Of a stretch of 64,000 bases of DNA, positions 30,601 to 47,244 are shown in pieces. Each line of letters starts with the position of its first letter. Positions within the stretch are counted from its first letter, which is position 1. This DNA is from Bedellia somnulentella (Eukaryota; Arthropoda; Insecta; Lepidoptera; Bedelliidae): NCBI GenBank assembly GCA_963576735.1, contig OY755190.1:6007695-6071694 (forward strand), given 5' to 3'. The notes beneath the pieces are model-generated. The model was not told the origin of the DNA. It worked only from the letters and a program-made list of their open reading frames with translations, and did no database searches. The position numbers were made by a program, and so were the translations under genes.

Positions 30601-33600
30601 TATCGTTCTATCTATCGTTTATGTTTGTTTCTATCGTTTATATATCGTTCTATCGTTAATATATCGTTCCATCGTTCTATCTATCGTTTATATATCGTTC
30701 TATCGTTCTTCATATCGTTCTATGGTTTACATATCGTTCTATCGTTTATATATCGTTATATCGTTTATATATCGTTCTATCGTTTATATATCGTTCTATC
30801 GTTTATATATCGTTCTATCGTTTATATATCGTTCTATCTATCGTTTATATATCGTTCTATCGTTTATATATCGTTCTATGTTTTATATATCGTTCTATCG
30901 TTTATATATCGTTCTATCGTTTATATATCGTTCTATCGTTTATATATCGTTCTATCGTTTATATATCGTTCTATCGTTCTATCTATCGTTTATATATCGT
31001 TCTATCGTTGTTTATATCGTTCTATGGTTTATATATCGTTCTATCGTTTATATATCGTTCTATCGTTCTATCTATCGTTTATATATCGTTCTATCGTTCT
31101 TCATATCGTTCTATGGTTTATATATCGTTCTAATGTTTATATATCGTTCTATCGTTTATATATCGTTCTATCGTTTATATATCGTTCTATCGTTTATATA
31201 TCGTTCTATCGTTTATTAATCGTTCTATCGTTCTTCATATCGTTCTATGGTTTATATATAGTTCTATCGTTTATATATCGTTCTATCGTTCTATCTATCG
31301 TTTATATATCGTTCTATCGTTCTTTATATCGTTCTATGGTTTATATATCGTTCTATCGTTTATATATCATTCAATAGTTCTATATATTGTTCTATCGTTT
31401 ATATATCGTTCTTCATATCGTTCTATGTTTTATATATTGTTCTATCGTTTATATATCGTTCTATCGTTCTTTATATCGTTCTATCGTTTATATATCGTTC
31501 TGTCGTTTATATATCGTTCTATCGTTCTTTTATCGTTCTATCGTTTATATATCGTTCTATCGTTCTTTATATCGTTCTATCGTTTTATATATCGTTCTAT
31601 CGTTTATATATCGTTCAATGTTTTATATATCGTTCTATCGTTTATATATCGTTCTATCGTTTATATATCGTTCTATCGTTCTATCTATCGTTTATATATC
31701 GTTCTATCGTTCTTTATATCGTTCTATGGTTTATATATCGTTCTATCGTTTATATATCATTCTATCGTTTATATATCGTTCTATCGTTCTATCTATCGTT
31801 TTATCGTTTATATATCGTTCTATCGTTTATATATCGTTCTATCTATCGTTTATATATCGTTCTATCGTTCTTCATATCGTTCTATGGTTTATATATCGTT
31901 CTATGTTTTATATATCGTTCTATCGTTTATATATCGTTCTATCGTTTATATATCGTTCTATCGTTTATATATCGTTCTATCGTTCTATCTATCGTTTATA
32001 TATCGTTCTATCGTTCTTTATATCGTTCTATGGTTTATATATCGTTCTATCGTTCATATATCATTCTATCGTTTATATATCGTTCTATCGTTCTATCTAT
32101 CGTTTATATATCGTTCTATCGTGCTTCATATCGTTCTATGGTTTATATATCGTTCTAATGTTTATATATCGTTTCTATCGTTTATATATCGTTCTATCGT
32201 TTATATATCGTTCTATCTTTTATATATCGTTCTATCGTTCTATCTATCATTTATATATCTTTCTATCGTTTATATATCGTTCTATCGTTTATATATCGTT
32301 CTATCGTTCTTTCTATCGTTTATTAATCGTTCTATCGTTCTTCATATCGTTCTATGGTTTATATATCGTTCTATCGTTTATATATCGTTCTATCGTTTAT
32401 ATATCGTTCTATCGTTTATATATCGTTCTATCGTTTATTTATCGTTCTATCGTTCTATCTATCGTTTATATATCGTTCTATCGTTCTTTATATCGTTCTA
32501 TGGTTTATATATCGTTCTATCGTTTATATATCATTCAATAGTTCTATATATTGTTCTATCGTTTATATATCGTTCTTCATATCGTTCTATGGTTTATATA
32601 TCGTTCTATCGTTTATATATCGTTCTATGCGTTCTATCGTTTATATATCGTTCTATCGTTTATATATCGTTCTATCGTTCTTTATATCGTTCTATCGTTT
32701 GTATATCGTTCTATCGTTTATATATCGTTCTATCGTTTATATATCATTCTATCGTTTATATATCGTTCTTTAGTTCTATATATCGTTCTATCGTTTATAT
32801 ATCGTTCTATCGTTTATATATCGTTCTATCGTTTATTTATCGTTCTATCGTTCTATCTATCGTTTATATATCGTTCTATCGTTCTTTATATCGTTCTATG
32901 GTTTATATATCGTTCTATCGTTTATATATCATTCAATAGTTCTATATATTGTTCTATCGTTTATATATCGTTCTTCATATCGTTCTATGGTTTATATATC
33001 GTTCTATCGTTTATATATCGTTCTATAGTTCTTTATATCGTTCTATCGTTTATATATCGTTCTATCGTTTATAAATCGTTCTATCGTTCTTTATATCGTT
33101 CTATGGTTTATATATCGTTCTATCGTTTTTCATATCGTTCTATGGTTTATATATCGTTCTATCGTTTATATATCGTTCTATCGTTCTTTATATCGTTCTA
33201 TGGTTTATATATCGTTCTATCGTTTATATATCATTCAATAGTTCTATATATCGTTCTATCGTTCATGTATCGTTCTTCATATCGTTCTATCGTTTATATA
33301 TCGTTCTATCGTTCTTTATATCGTTCTATCGTTTATATATCGTTCTATCGTTCTATCTATCGTTTATATATCTTTCTATCGTTTCAATATCGTTCTATCG
33401 TTTATATATCGTTCTATCGTTCTATCTATCGTTTATATATCGTTCTATCGTTTATATATCGTTCTATCGTTTATATATCGTTCTATCGTTTATATATCGT
33501 TCTATCGTTTATATATCGTTCTATCGTTCTATCTATCGTTTATATATCGTTCTATCGTTGTTTATATCGTTCTATGGTTTATATATCGTTCTATCGTTTA

Positions 33601-35352
33601 TATATCGTTCTATCGTTCTATCTATCGTTTATATATCGTTCTATCGTTCTTCATATCGTTCTATGGTTTATATATCGTTCTAATGTTTATATATCGTTCT
33701 ATCGTTTATATATCGTTCTATCGTTTATATATCGTTCTATCGTTTATATATCGTTCTATCGTTTATATATCGTTCTATCGTTTATTAATCGTTCTATCGT
33801 TCTTCATATCGTTCTATGGTTTATATATAGTTCTATCGTTTATATATCGTTCTATCGTTTATTTATCGTTCTATCGTTCTATCTATCGTTTATATATCGT
33901 TCTATCGTTCTTTATATCGTTCTATGGTTTATATATCGTTCTATCGTTTATATATCATTCAATATTTCTATATATTGTTCTATCGTTTATATATCGTTCT
34001 TCATATCGTTCTATGTTTTTATATATTGTTCTATCGTTTATATATCGTTCTATCGTTCTTTATATCGTTCTATCGTTTATATATCGTTCTGTCGTTTATA
34101 TATCGTTCTATCGTTCTTTTTATCGTTCTATCGTTTATATATCGTTCTATCGTTCTTTATATCGTTCTATCGTTTATATATCGTTCTATCGTTTATATAT
34201 CGTTCAATGTTTTATATATCGTTCTATCGTTTATATATCGTTCTATCGTTTATATATCGTTCTATCGTTCTATCTATCGTTTATATATCGTTCTATCGTT
34301 CTTTATATCGTTCTATGGTTTATATATCGTTCTATCGTTTATATATCATTCTATCGTTTATATATCGTTCTATCGTTCTATCTATCGTTTTATCGTTTAT
34401 ATATCGTTCTATCGTTTATATATCGTTCTATCTATCGTTTATATATCGTTCTATCGTTCTTCATATCGTTCTATGGTTTATATATCGTTCTATGTTTTAT
34501 ATATCGTTCTATCGTTTATATATCGTTCTATCGTTTATATATCGTTCTATCGTTTATATATCGTTCTATCGTTCTATCTATCGTTTATATATCGTTCTAT
34601 CGTTCTTTATATCGTTCTATGGTTTATATATCGTTCTATCGTTCATATATCATTCTATCGTTTATATATCGTTCTATCGTTCTATCTATCGTTTATATAT
34701 CGTTCTATCGTGCTTCATATCGTTCTATGGTTTATATATCGTTCTAATGTTTATATATCGTTCTATCGTTTATATATCGTTCTATCGTTTATATATCGTT
34801 CTATCTTTTATATATCGTTCTATCGTTCTATCTATCATTTATATATCTTTCTATCGTTCTATCGTTTATATATCGTTCTATCGTTCTTTCTATCGTTTAT
34901 TAATCGTTCTATCGTTCTTCATATCGTTCTATGGTTTATATATCGTTCTATCGTTTATATATCGTTCTATCGTTTATATATCGTTCTATCGTTTATATAT
35001 CGTTCTATCGTTTATTTATCGTTCTATCGTTCTATCTATCGTTTATATATCGTTCTATCGTTCTTTATATCGTTCTATGGTTTATATATCGTTCTATCGT
35101 TTATATATCATTCAATAGTTCTATATATTGTTCTATCGTTTATATATCGTTCTTCATATCGTTCTATGGTTTATATATCGTTCTATCGTTTATATATCGT
35201 TCTATCGTTCTATCGTTTATATATCGTTCTATCGTTTATATATCGTTCTATCGTTCTTTATATCGTTCTATCGTTTGTATATCGTTCTATCGTTTATATA
35301 TCGTTCTATCGTTTATATATCATTCTATCGTTTATATATCGTTCTTTAGTTC
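27681..35352 (+). repeat. 19-bp satellite array, plus, about 7.7 kb
   Basis: Built from CGTT-initial words of 8, 11 and 12 bp (CGTTCTAT, CGTTTATATAT, CGTTCTTTATAT, CGTTCTTCATAT, CGTTCTATCTAT). The commonest pair makes the 19-bp unit. A higher-order repeat of about 2.58 kb is visible (for example the block ending 32541 recurs ending 35118). Long reading frames here are by-products of a stop-free repeat. The array runs into the assembly gap. Confidence 0.97.
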
Positions 35353-35552
35353 NNNNNNNNNNNNNNNNNNNNNNNNNNNNNNNNNNNNNNNNNNNNNNNN
35401 NNNNNNNNNNNNNNNNNNNNNNNNNNNNNNNNNNNNNNNNNNNNNNNNNNNNNNNNNNNNNNNNNNNNNNNNNNNNNNNNNNNNNNNNNNNNNNNNNNNN
35501 NNNNNNNNNNNNNNNNNNNNNNNNNNNNNNNNNNNNNNNNNNNNNNNNNNNN
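35353..35552. other. Assembly gap of exactly 200 N
   Basis: Fixed-size gap. The satellite is plus-oriented on its left and minus-oriented on its right, so the missing DNA includes an orientation change or the two sides were joined by the scaffolder. Confidence 1.
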
Positions 35553-38500
35553 ATAAACCATAGAACGATATGAAGAACGATAGAACGATATATAAACAAT
35601 AGATAGAACGAAAGAACGATATATAAACGATAGAATGATATATAAACGATAGAACGATATATAAACGATTGAACGATATGAAGAACGATAGAACGATATA
35701 TAAACATTGGATAGATAGAACGATAGAACGATATATAAACGATAGAACGATATATAAACGATAGAAAGATATATAAACGATAGATAGAACGATAGAACGA
35801 TATATAAACGATAGCACGATATATAAACCATATAACGATATGAAGAACGATATATAAACGATAGAACGATATATAGAACTATAGAATGATATATAAACGA
35901 TAGAACGATATATAAACCATAGAACGATATAAAGAACGATAGATCGATATATAAACGATAGATAGAACGATAGAACGATATATAAACGATAGAACGATAT
36001 ATAGAACTAAAGAACGATATATAAACGATAGAACGATATATAAACGATAGAACGATATATAGAACTAAAGAACGATATATAAACGATAGAACGATATATA
36101 AACGATAGAACGATATATAGAACTAAAGAACGATATATAAACGATAGAACGATATATAAACCATAGAACGATATAAAGAACGATACAACGATATATAAAC
36201 GATAGAACGATATATAGAATTAAAGAACGATATATAAACGATAGAACGATATATAAACCATAGAACGATATTAAGAACGATAGAACGATATATAAACGAT
36301 AGATAGAACGATAGAACGATATATAAACGATAGAACGATATATAAACGATAGAACTATATATAGAACTAAAGAACGATTTATAAACGATAGAACGATATA
36401 TAAACGATAGAACGATATATAGAACTAAAGAACGATATATAAACGATAGAACGATATATAAACGATAGAACGATATATAGAACTAAAGAACGATATATAA
36501 ACGATAGAACGATATATAAACCATAGAACGATATATAAACGATAGAACGATATATAAACGATAGAACGATATATAAACATTAGAACGATATATAAACCAT
36601 AGAACGATATGAAGAACGATAGAACGATATATAAACGATAGAACGATATATAAACGATAGAACGATATATAAACCATAGAACGATATGAAGAACGATAGA
36701 ACGATACATAAACGATAGATAGAACTATAGAACGATATATCAACGATAGAATGATATATAAACGATAGAACGATATATAAACCATAGAACGATATGAAGA
36801 ACGATAGAACGATATATAAACAATAGATAGAACGATAGAACGATATATAAACGATAGAATGATATATAAACGATAGAACGATATATAAACGATTGAACGA
36901 TATGAAGAACGATAGAACGATATATAAACATTGGATAGATAGAACGATAGAACGATATATAAACGATAGAACGATATATAAACGATAGAAAGATATATAA
37001 ACGATAGATAGAACGATAGAACGATATATAAACGATAGCACGATATATAAACCATATAACGATATGAAGAACGATATATAAACGATAGAACGATATATAG
37101 AACTATAGAATGATATATAAACGATAGAACGATATATAAACCATAGAACGATATAAAGAACGATAGATCGATATATAAACGATAGATAGAACGATAGAAC
37201 GATATATAAACGATAGAACGATATATAGAACTAAAGAACGATATATAAACGATAGAACGATATATAAACGATAGAACGATTTATAGAACTAAAGAACGAT
37301 ATATAAACGATAGAACGATATATAAACGATAGAACGATATATAGAACTAAAGAACGATATATAAACGATAGAACGATATATAAACGATAGAACGATATAT
37401 AGAACTAAAGAACGATATATAAACGATAGAACGATATATAAACCATAGAACGATATAAAGAACGATACAACGATATATAAACGATAGAACGATATATAGA
37501 ATTAAAGAACGATATATAAACGATAGAACGATATATAAACCATAGAACGATATTAAGAACGATAGAACGATATATAAACGATAGATAGAACGATAGAACG
37601 ATATATAAACGATAGAACGATATATAAACGATAGAACTATATATAGAACTAAAGAACGATTTATAAACGATAGAACGATATATAAACGATAGAACGATAT
37701 ATAGAACTAAAGAACGATATATAAACGATAGAACGATATATAAACGATAGAACGATATATAGAACTAAAGAACGATATATAAACGATAGAACGATATATA
37801 AACCATAGAACGATATATAAACGATAGAACGATATATAAACGATAGAACGATATATAAACATTAGAACGATATATAAACCATAGAACGATATGAAGAACG
37901 ATAGAACGATATATAAACGATAGATAGAACGATAGAACGATATATAAACGATAGAATGATATATAAACGATAGAACGATATATAAACCATAGAACGATAT
38001 AAAGAACGATAGAACGATATATGTACGATAGATAGAACGATAGAACGATATATAAACGATAGATAGAACGATAGAACGATATATAAACCATAGAACGATA
38101 TGAAGAACGATAGAACGATATATAAACGATAGAACGATATATTAACGATAGCAAGATATATAAACCATAGAACGATATAAAGAACGATATATAGAACTAT
38201 AGAATTATATATAAACGATAGAACGATATATAAACCATAGAACGATATATAAACCATAGAACGATATAAAGAACGATAGATAGAACGATAGAACGATATA
38301 TAAACGATAGAATGATGTATAAACGATAGAACGATATATAGAACTAAAGAACGATATATAAACGATAGAACGATACATAAACGATAGAACGATATATAAA
38401 CGATAGAACGATATATAAACGATAGAACGATATATAAACGATAGAACGATATATAAACCATAGAACGATATGAAGAACGATAGAACGATATATAAACGAT

Positions 38501-41500
38501 AGATAGAACAATAGAACGATATATAAACGATAGAATGATATATAAACGATAGAACGATATATAAACCATAGAACGATATGAAGAACGATAGAACGATATA
38601 TAAACGATAGATAGAACGATAGAACGATATATAAACGATAGAATGATATATAAACGATAGAACGATATATAAACGATAGAACGATATTTAAACGATAGAA
38701 AGATATATAAACGATAGATAGAACGATAGAACGATTTATAAACGATAGAACGATATAAAGAACGATAGAACGATATTTTAACGATAGAACGATATGAAGA
38801 ACGATATATAAACGATAGAACGATATATAGAACTATTGAATGATATATAAACGATAGAACGATATATAAACCATAGAACGATATAAAGAACGATAGAACG
38901 ATATATAAACGATAGAACGATATATAAACGATAGAACGATATATAGAACGATAGAACGATATATAAACGATAGAACGATATGAAGAACGATAGAACGATA
39001 TATAAACGATAGATAGAACGATAGAACGATATATAAACGATAGAATGATATATAAACGATAGAACGATATATAAACGATTGAACGATATGAAGAACGATA
39101 GAACGATATATAAACGATAGATAGAACGATAGAACGATATATAAACGATAGAATGATATATAAACGATAGAACGATATATAAACGATTGAACGATATGAA
39201 GAACGATAGAACGATATATAAACATTGGATAGATAGAACGATAGAACGATATATAAACGATAGAACGATATATAAACGATAGAAAGATATATAAACGATA
39301 GATAGAACGATATATAAACGATAGCACGATATATAAACCATATAACGATATGAAGAACGATATATAAACGATAGAACGATATATAGAACTATAGAATGAT
39401 ATATAAACGATAGAACGATATATAAACCATAGAACGATATAAAGAACGATAGATCGATATATAAACGATAGATAGAACGATAGAACGATATATAAACGAT
39501 AGAACGATATATAAACGATAGAACGATATATAGAACTAAAGAACGATATATAAACGATAGAACGATATATAAACGATAGAACGATATATAGAACTAAAGA
39601 ACGATATATAAACGATAGAACGATATATAAACGATAGAACGATATATAGAACTAAAAAACGATATATAAACGATAGAACGATATATAAACGATAGAACGA
39701 TATATAGAACTAAAGAACGATATATAAACGATAGAACGATATATAAACCATAGAACGATATAAAGAACGATAGAACGATATATAAACGATAGAACGATAT
39801 ATAAACGATAGAACGATATATATAGAACTAAAGAACGATATATAAACGATAGAACGATATGAAGAACGATAGAACGATATATAAACGATAGAACGATATA
39901 TAAACGATAGAACGATATATAAACGATAGAACTATATATAGAACTAAAGAACGATTTATAAACGATAGAACGATATATAAACGATAGAACGATATATAGA
40001 ACTAAAGAACGATATATAAACGATAGAACGATATATAAACGATAGAACGATATATAGAACTAAAGAACGATATATAAACGATAGAACGATATATAAACGA
40101 TAGAACTATATATAGAACTAAAGAACGATTTATAAACGATAGAACGATATATAAACGATAGAACGATATATAGAACTAAAGAACGATATATAAACGATAG
40201 AACGATATATAAACGATAAAACGATGTATAGAACTAAAGAACGATATATAAACGATAGAACGATATATAAACCATAGAACGATATATAAACGATAGAACG
40301 ATATATAAACGATAGAACGATATAAACATTAGAACGATATATAAACCATAGAACGATATGAAGAACGATAGAACGATATATAAACGATAGAACGATATAT
40401 AAACGATAGAACGATATATAAACCATAGAACGATATGAAGAACGATAGAACGATACATAAACGATAGATAGAACGATAGAACGATATATCAACGATAGAA
40501 TGATATATAAACGATAGAACGATATATAAACCATAGAACGATATGAAGAACGATAGAACGATATATAAACAATAGATAGAACGATAGAACGATATATAAA
40601 CGATAGAATGATATATAAACGATAGAACGATATATAAACGATAGAACGATATTTAAACGATAGAAAGATATATAAACGATAGATAGAACGATAGAACGAT
40701 TTATAAACGATAGAACGATATAAAGAACGATAGAACGATATTTTAACGATAGAACGATATGAAGAACGATATATAAACGATAGAACGATATATAGAACTA
40801 TTGAATGATATATAAACGATAGAACGATATATAAACCATAGAACGATATAAAGAACGATAGAACGATATATAAACGATAGATAGAACGATAGAACGATAT
40901 ATAAACCATAGAACGATATGAAGAACGATAGAACGATATATAAACGATAGAACGATATATAAACGATAGAACGATATATAAAACATAGAACGATAAAAAG
41001 AACGATAGAACGATATATAAACGATAGAACGATATATAAACGATAGAACTATATATAGAACTAAAGAACGATTTATAAACGATAGAACGATATATAAACG
41101 ATAGAACGATATATAGAACTAAAGAACGATATATAAACGATAGAACGATATATAAACCATAGAACGATATATAAACGATAGAACGATATATAAACGATAG
41201 AACGATATATAAACATTAGAACGATATATAAACCATAGAACGATATGAAGAACGATAGAACGATATATAAACGATAGAACGATATATAAACGATAGAACG
41301 ATATATAAACCATAGAACGATATGAAGAACGATAGAACGATACATAAACGATAGATAGAACGATAGAACGATATATCAACGATAGAATGATATATAAACG
41401 ATAGAACGATATATAAACCATAGAACGATATGAAGAACGATAGAACGATATATAAACAATAGATAGAACGATAAAACGATATATAAACGATAGAATGATA

Positions 41501-44500
41501 TATAAACGATAGAACGATATATAAACGATTGAACGATATGAAGAACGATAGAACGATATATAAACATTGGATAGATAGAACGATAGAACGATATATAAAC
41601 GATAGAACGATATATAAACGATAGAAAGATATATAAACGATAGATAGAACGATAGAACGATATATAAACGATAGCACGATATATAAACCATATAACGATA
41701 TGAAGAACGATATATAAACGATAGAACGATATATAGAACTATAGAATGATATATAAACGATAGAACGATATATAAACCATAGAACGATATAAAGAACGAT
41801 AGATCGATATATAAACGATAGATAGAACGATAGAACGATATATAAACGATAGAACGATATATAGAACTAAAGAACGATATATAAACGATAGAACGATATA
41901 TAAACGATAGAACGATTTATAGAACTAAAGAACGATATATAAACGATAGAACGATATATAAACGATAGAACGATATATAGAACTAAAGAACGATATATAA
42001 ACGATAGAACGATATATAAACGATAGAACGATATATAGAACTAAAGAACGATATATAAACGATAGAACGATATATAAACCATAGAACGATATAAAGAACG
42101 ATACAACGATATATAAACGATAGAACGATATATAGAATTAAAGAACGATATATAAACGATAGAACGATATATAAACCATAGAACGATATTAAGAACGATA
42201 GAACGATATATAAACGATAGATAGAACGATAGAACGATATATAAACGATAGAACGATATATAAACGATAGAACTATATATAGAACTAAAGAACGATTTAT
42301 AAACGATAGAACGATATATAAACGATAGAACGATATATAGAACTAAAGAACGATATATAAACGATAGAACGATATATAAACGATAGAACGATATATAGAA
42401 CTAAAGAACGATATATAAACGATAGAACGATATATAAACCATAGAACGATATATAAACGATAGAACGATATATAAACGATAGAACGATATATAAACATTA
42501 GAACGATATATAAACCATAGAACGATATGAAGAACGATAGAACGATATATAAACGATAGATAGAACGATAGAACGATATATAAACGATAGAATGATATAT
42601 AAACGATAGAACGATATATAAACCATAGAACGATATAAAGAACGATAGAACGATATATGTACGATAGATAGAACGATAGAACGATATATAAACGATAGAT
42701 AGAACGATAGAACGATATATAAACCATAGAACGATATGAAGAACGATAGAACGATATATAAACGATAGAACGATATATTAACGATAGCAAGATATATAAA
42801 CCATAGAACGATATAAAGAACGATATATAGAACTATAGAATTATATATAAACGATAGAACGATATATAAACCATAGAACGATATATAAACCATAGAACGA
42901 TATAAAGAACGATAGATAGAACGATAGAACGATATATAAACGATAGAACGATGTATAAACGATAGAACGATATATAGAACTAAAGAACGATATATAAACG
43001 ATAGAACGATACATAAACGATAGAACGATATATAAACGATAGAACGATATATAAACGATAGAACGATATATAAACGATAGAACGATATATAAACCATAGA
43101 ACGATATGAAGAACGATAGAACGATATATAAACGATAGATAGAACAATAGAACGATATATAAACGATAGAATGATATATAAACGATAGAACGATATATAA
43201 ACCATAGAACGATATGAAGAACGATAGAACGATATATAAACGATAGATAGAACGATAGAACGATATATAAACGATAGAATGATATATAAACGATAGAACG
43301 ATATATAAACGATAGAACGATATTTAAACGATAGAAAGATATATAAACGATAGATAGAACGATAGAACGATTTATAAACGATAGAACGATATAAAGAACG
43401 ATAGAACGATATTTTAACGATAGAACGATATGAAGAACGATATATAAACGATAGAACGATATATAGAACTATTGAATGATATATAAACGATAGAACGATA
43501 TATAAACCATAGAAAGATATAAAGAACGATAGAACGATATATAAACGATAGAACGATATATAAACGATAGAACGATATATAGAACGATAGAACGATATAT
43601 AAACGATAGAACGATATGAAGAACGATAGAACGATATATAAACGATAGATAGAACGATTGAACGATATATAAACGATAGAATGATATATAAACGATAGAA
43701 CGATATATAAACGATTGAACGATATGAAGAACGATAGAACGATATATAAACGATAGATAGAACGATAGAACGATATATAAACGATAGAATGATATATAAA
43801 CGATAGAACGATATATAAACGATAGAACGATATATAAACCATAGAACGATATAAAGAACGATAGAACGATATATAAACGATAGAACGATATATAAACGAT
43901 AGAACGATATATAGAACTAAAGAACGATATATAAACGATAGAACGATATGAAGAACGATAGAACGATATATAAACGATAGATAGAACGATAGAACGATAT
44001 ATAAACGATAGAACGATATATAAACGATAGAACGATACATAAACGATAGAACTATATATAGAACTAAAGAACGATTTATAAACGATAGAACGATATATAA
44101 ACGATAGAACGATATATAGAACTAAAGAACGATATATAAACGATAGAACGATATATAAACGATAGAACGATATATAGAACTAAAGAACGATATATAAACG
44201 ATAGAACGATATATAAACCATAGAACGATATATAAACGATAGAACGATATATAAACGATAGAACGATATATAAACATTAGAACGATATATAAACCATAGA
44301 ACGATATGAAGAACGATAGAACGATATATAAACGATAGATAGAACGATATATAAACGATAGAATGATATATAAACGATAGAACGATATATAAACCATAGA
44401 ACGATATAAAGAACGATAGAACGATATATGTACGATAGATAGAACGATAGAACGATATATAAACGATAGAACGATATATAAACGATAGAACGATATATAA

Positions 44501-45557
44501 ACGATAGATAGAACGATAGAACGATATATAAACGATAGAACGATATATAAACGATAGAACGATATATAGAACTAAAGAACGATATATAAACGATAGAACG
44601 ATATATAAACGATAGAACGATATATAGAACTAAAGAACGATATATAAACGATAGAACGATATATAAACGATAGAACGATATATAAACGATAGAACGATAT
44701 ATAAACGATAGAACGATATATAAACATTAGAACGATATATAAACCATAGAACGATATGAAGAACGATAGAACGATATATAAACGATAGATAGAACGATAG
44801 AACGATATATAAACCATAGAACGATATGAAGATCGATAGAACGATATATAAACGATAGAACGATATATTAACGATAGCAAGATATATAAACCATAGAACG
44901 ATATAAAGAACGATATATAAACGATATATAGAACTATAGAATTATATATAAACGATAGAACGATATATAAACCATAGAACGATATATAAACCATAGAACG
45001 ATATAAAGAACGATAGATAGAACGATAGAACGATATATAAACGATAGAACGATGTATAAACGATAGAACGATATATAGAACTAAAGAACGATATATAAAC
45101 GATAGAACGATATATAAACGATAGAACGATATATAGAACTAAAGAACGATATATAAACGATAGAACGATATATAAACGATAGAACGATATATAAACGATA
45201 GAACGATATATAAACGATAGAACGATATATAAACATTAGAACGATATATAAACCATAGAACGATATGAAGAACGATAGAACGATATATAAACGATAGATA
45301 GAACGATAGAACGATATATAAACCATAGAACGATATGAAGAACGATAGAACGATATATAAACGATAGAACGATATATAAACGATAGAACGATATATAAAA
45401 CATAGAACGATAAAAAGAACGATAGAACGATATTTAAACGATAGAACGATATAAAGAACGATAGATAGAACGATTGAACGATATATAAACGATAGAACGA
45501 TATAAAGATCGTTAGAACGATATATAAACGATAGAACGATATATAGAACTGTAGAAT
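35553..45557 (-). repeat. 19-bp satellite array, minus, about 10 kb
   Basis: Reverse-orientation units. Higher-order repeats are visible: the stretch at 36483-38569 recurs at 41119-43205, offset 4636 bp, and 35346-35831 resembles 36570-37055. No non-satellite sequence in 10 kb. Confidence 0.97.
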
Positions 45558-45566
45558 GTCTAGTAA

Positions 45567-45918
45567 CTATCGTTCTATCGTTCTTTATATCGTTCTATGG
45601 TTCTATATATCGTTCTATCGTTTATATATCGTTCTATCGTTCTTCATATCGTTCTATGTTTTATATATCGTTCTATCGTTTATATATCGTTCTAACGTTC
45701 TTAATATCGTTCTATGGTTTATATATCGTTCTTTAGTTCTATATATCGTTCTATCGTTTATATATCGTTCTATCGTTTAAATATCGTTCTATCGTTCTAT
45801 CTATCGTTTATATATCGTTCTATCGTTCTTTATATCGTTCTATGGTTTATATATCCTTCTATCGTTTATATATCATTCTATAATTCAATATATCGTTTAT
45901 ATATCGTTTTCTCTTTTA
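45567..45918 (+). repeat. 19-bp satellite block, plus (copy of 21183-21535)
   Basis: Begins after the same orientation-switch spacer (CTGTAGAATGTCTAGTAAC) as at 21165-21183. Confidence 0.97.
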
Positions 45919-45923
45919 TCTTA

Positions 45924-46406
45924 CTACAGCTTTACACGGCGTGCTTTCTTTTCCGCGAAAGAATCTATTAGCTCATCAAAGTCCGTCTCAAAGGCAGTTT
46001 TATTTTCAATAGCTAGAATCGTGAGGCCAGATAAACGTTCTTGGCTCATCGTTGAATGCAGATAGTTTTTAATTATTTTCAGTTTGCTGAAACTTCGCTC
46101 ACAGCTGGCAGATGTCGTCGGTAATGTGTAGTATATCCTCAAAGCTTTACTAACTTTAGGAAACGCTTCTTGCAAGTCATTCTTACACAGATGTTGTAAC
46201 AGGTCGAATGCACTTGATTTTTCATCAATTTCCGTTACTAGGTCTTTGAATACAGAAAGTTCCTGTCAAAATTCAACTGCATTCAAGTCTTTTGAATATT
46301 TTCGAGCTAGTTCGGCTCCATGTTTCTGCAGATCACCAGTCGACATATTTAAAAATGCGTGACCACTGAGGAAGGCGATGTTTTCATGTAGGCTCTTGGT
46401 TGTTTC
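45924..46406 (-). pseudogene. hAT transposase C-terminal remnant (island B)
   Basis: Copy of 21541-22023 with the same internal stop (46268-46266) and the same SCERSFSKLK signature. Being broken identically in both islands, it was already dead before the duplication. Confidence 0.85.
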
Positions 46407-46585
46407 ATTTTACTAATTACTCGGACACGCAATCTAAAATAAACTAAACAACGGTCGTCCCTTGGCGTAAAGGGTTATTCGGCTCGGTTCGTGTAGCCTC
46501 TAGTGCTACAAGTGACATACGGGGGAATCCCCGGCAGTGATACGTACGTTATCAGTATTGCCAATTAGGCTACAACTTTACAGAA

Positions 46586-47244
46586 TATCTTTCTATATAT
46601 CGTTCTATCGTTCTATCTATTGTTCTTTATATCGTTCTATCGTTTAAATATCGGTCTATCATCTATATTTTATATATCGTTACATCGTTTATACATCGTT
46701 CTATCGTTTATATATCGTTCTATCGTTCTATATATCGTCCTATATTTATTTATCGTTCTATCGTTTATATATTGTTCTATCGTTCTATCTATCGTTCTTT
46801 ATCTCGTTCTATCGTTTATATATCGTTCTATCGTTTATACATCGTTCTATCGTTTATATATCGTTCTATTGTTTATATATCGTTCTATCTGTCGTTCTTA
46901 ACATCGTTCTATCGTTTATATATCGTTCTATCGTTTATATATCGTTCTATCGTTTATATATCCTTCTTTAGTTCTATATATCGTTCTATCGTTTATATAT
47001 CGTTCTATCGTTTATATATCGTTCTATCGATCGTTTATATATCGTTCTATCGTTCTTTATATCGTTCTATGGTTTATATATCGTTCTATCGTTTATATAT
47101 CATTCTATAGTTCTATATATCGTTTATATATCGTTCTATCGTTTATATATAGTTCTATCGTTCTTCATATCGTTCTATGTTTTATATATCGTTCTATCGT
47201 TTATATATCGTTCTATCGTTCTTTATATCGTTCTATGGTTTATA
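46586..47244 (+). repeat. 19-bp satellite block, plus (island B)
   Basis: Copy of 22203-22843 with a 1-bp loss and one extra 19-bp unit, showing unit-level slippage between the copies. Confidence 0.97.

Noticed and set aside
30527..35118. Long open frames of up to 855 codons encoding YRSIVYISFYRLYIVLSFI-type repeats, here and in all satellite blocks on the T-rich strand
   Set aside because: The 19-bp unit is stop-free in all forward frames, overlapping frames are equally long, and the product is a trivial 19-residue translation of the satellite with no codon bias or domain.
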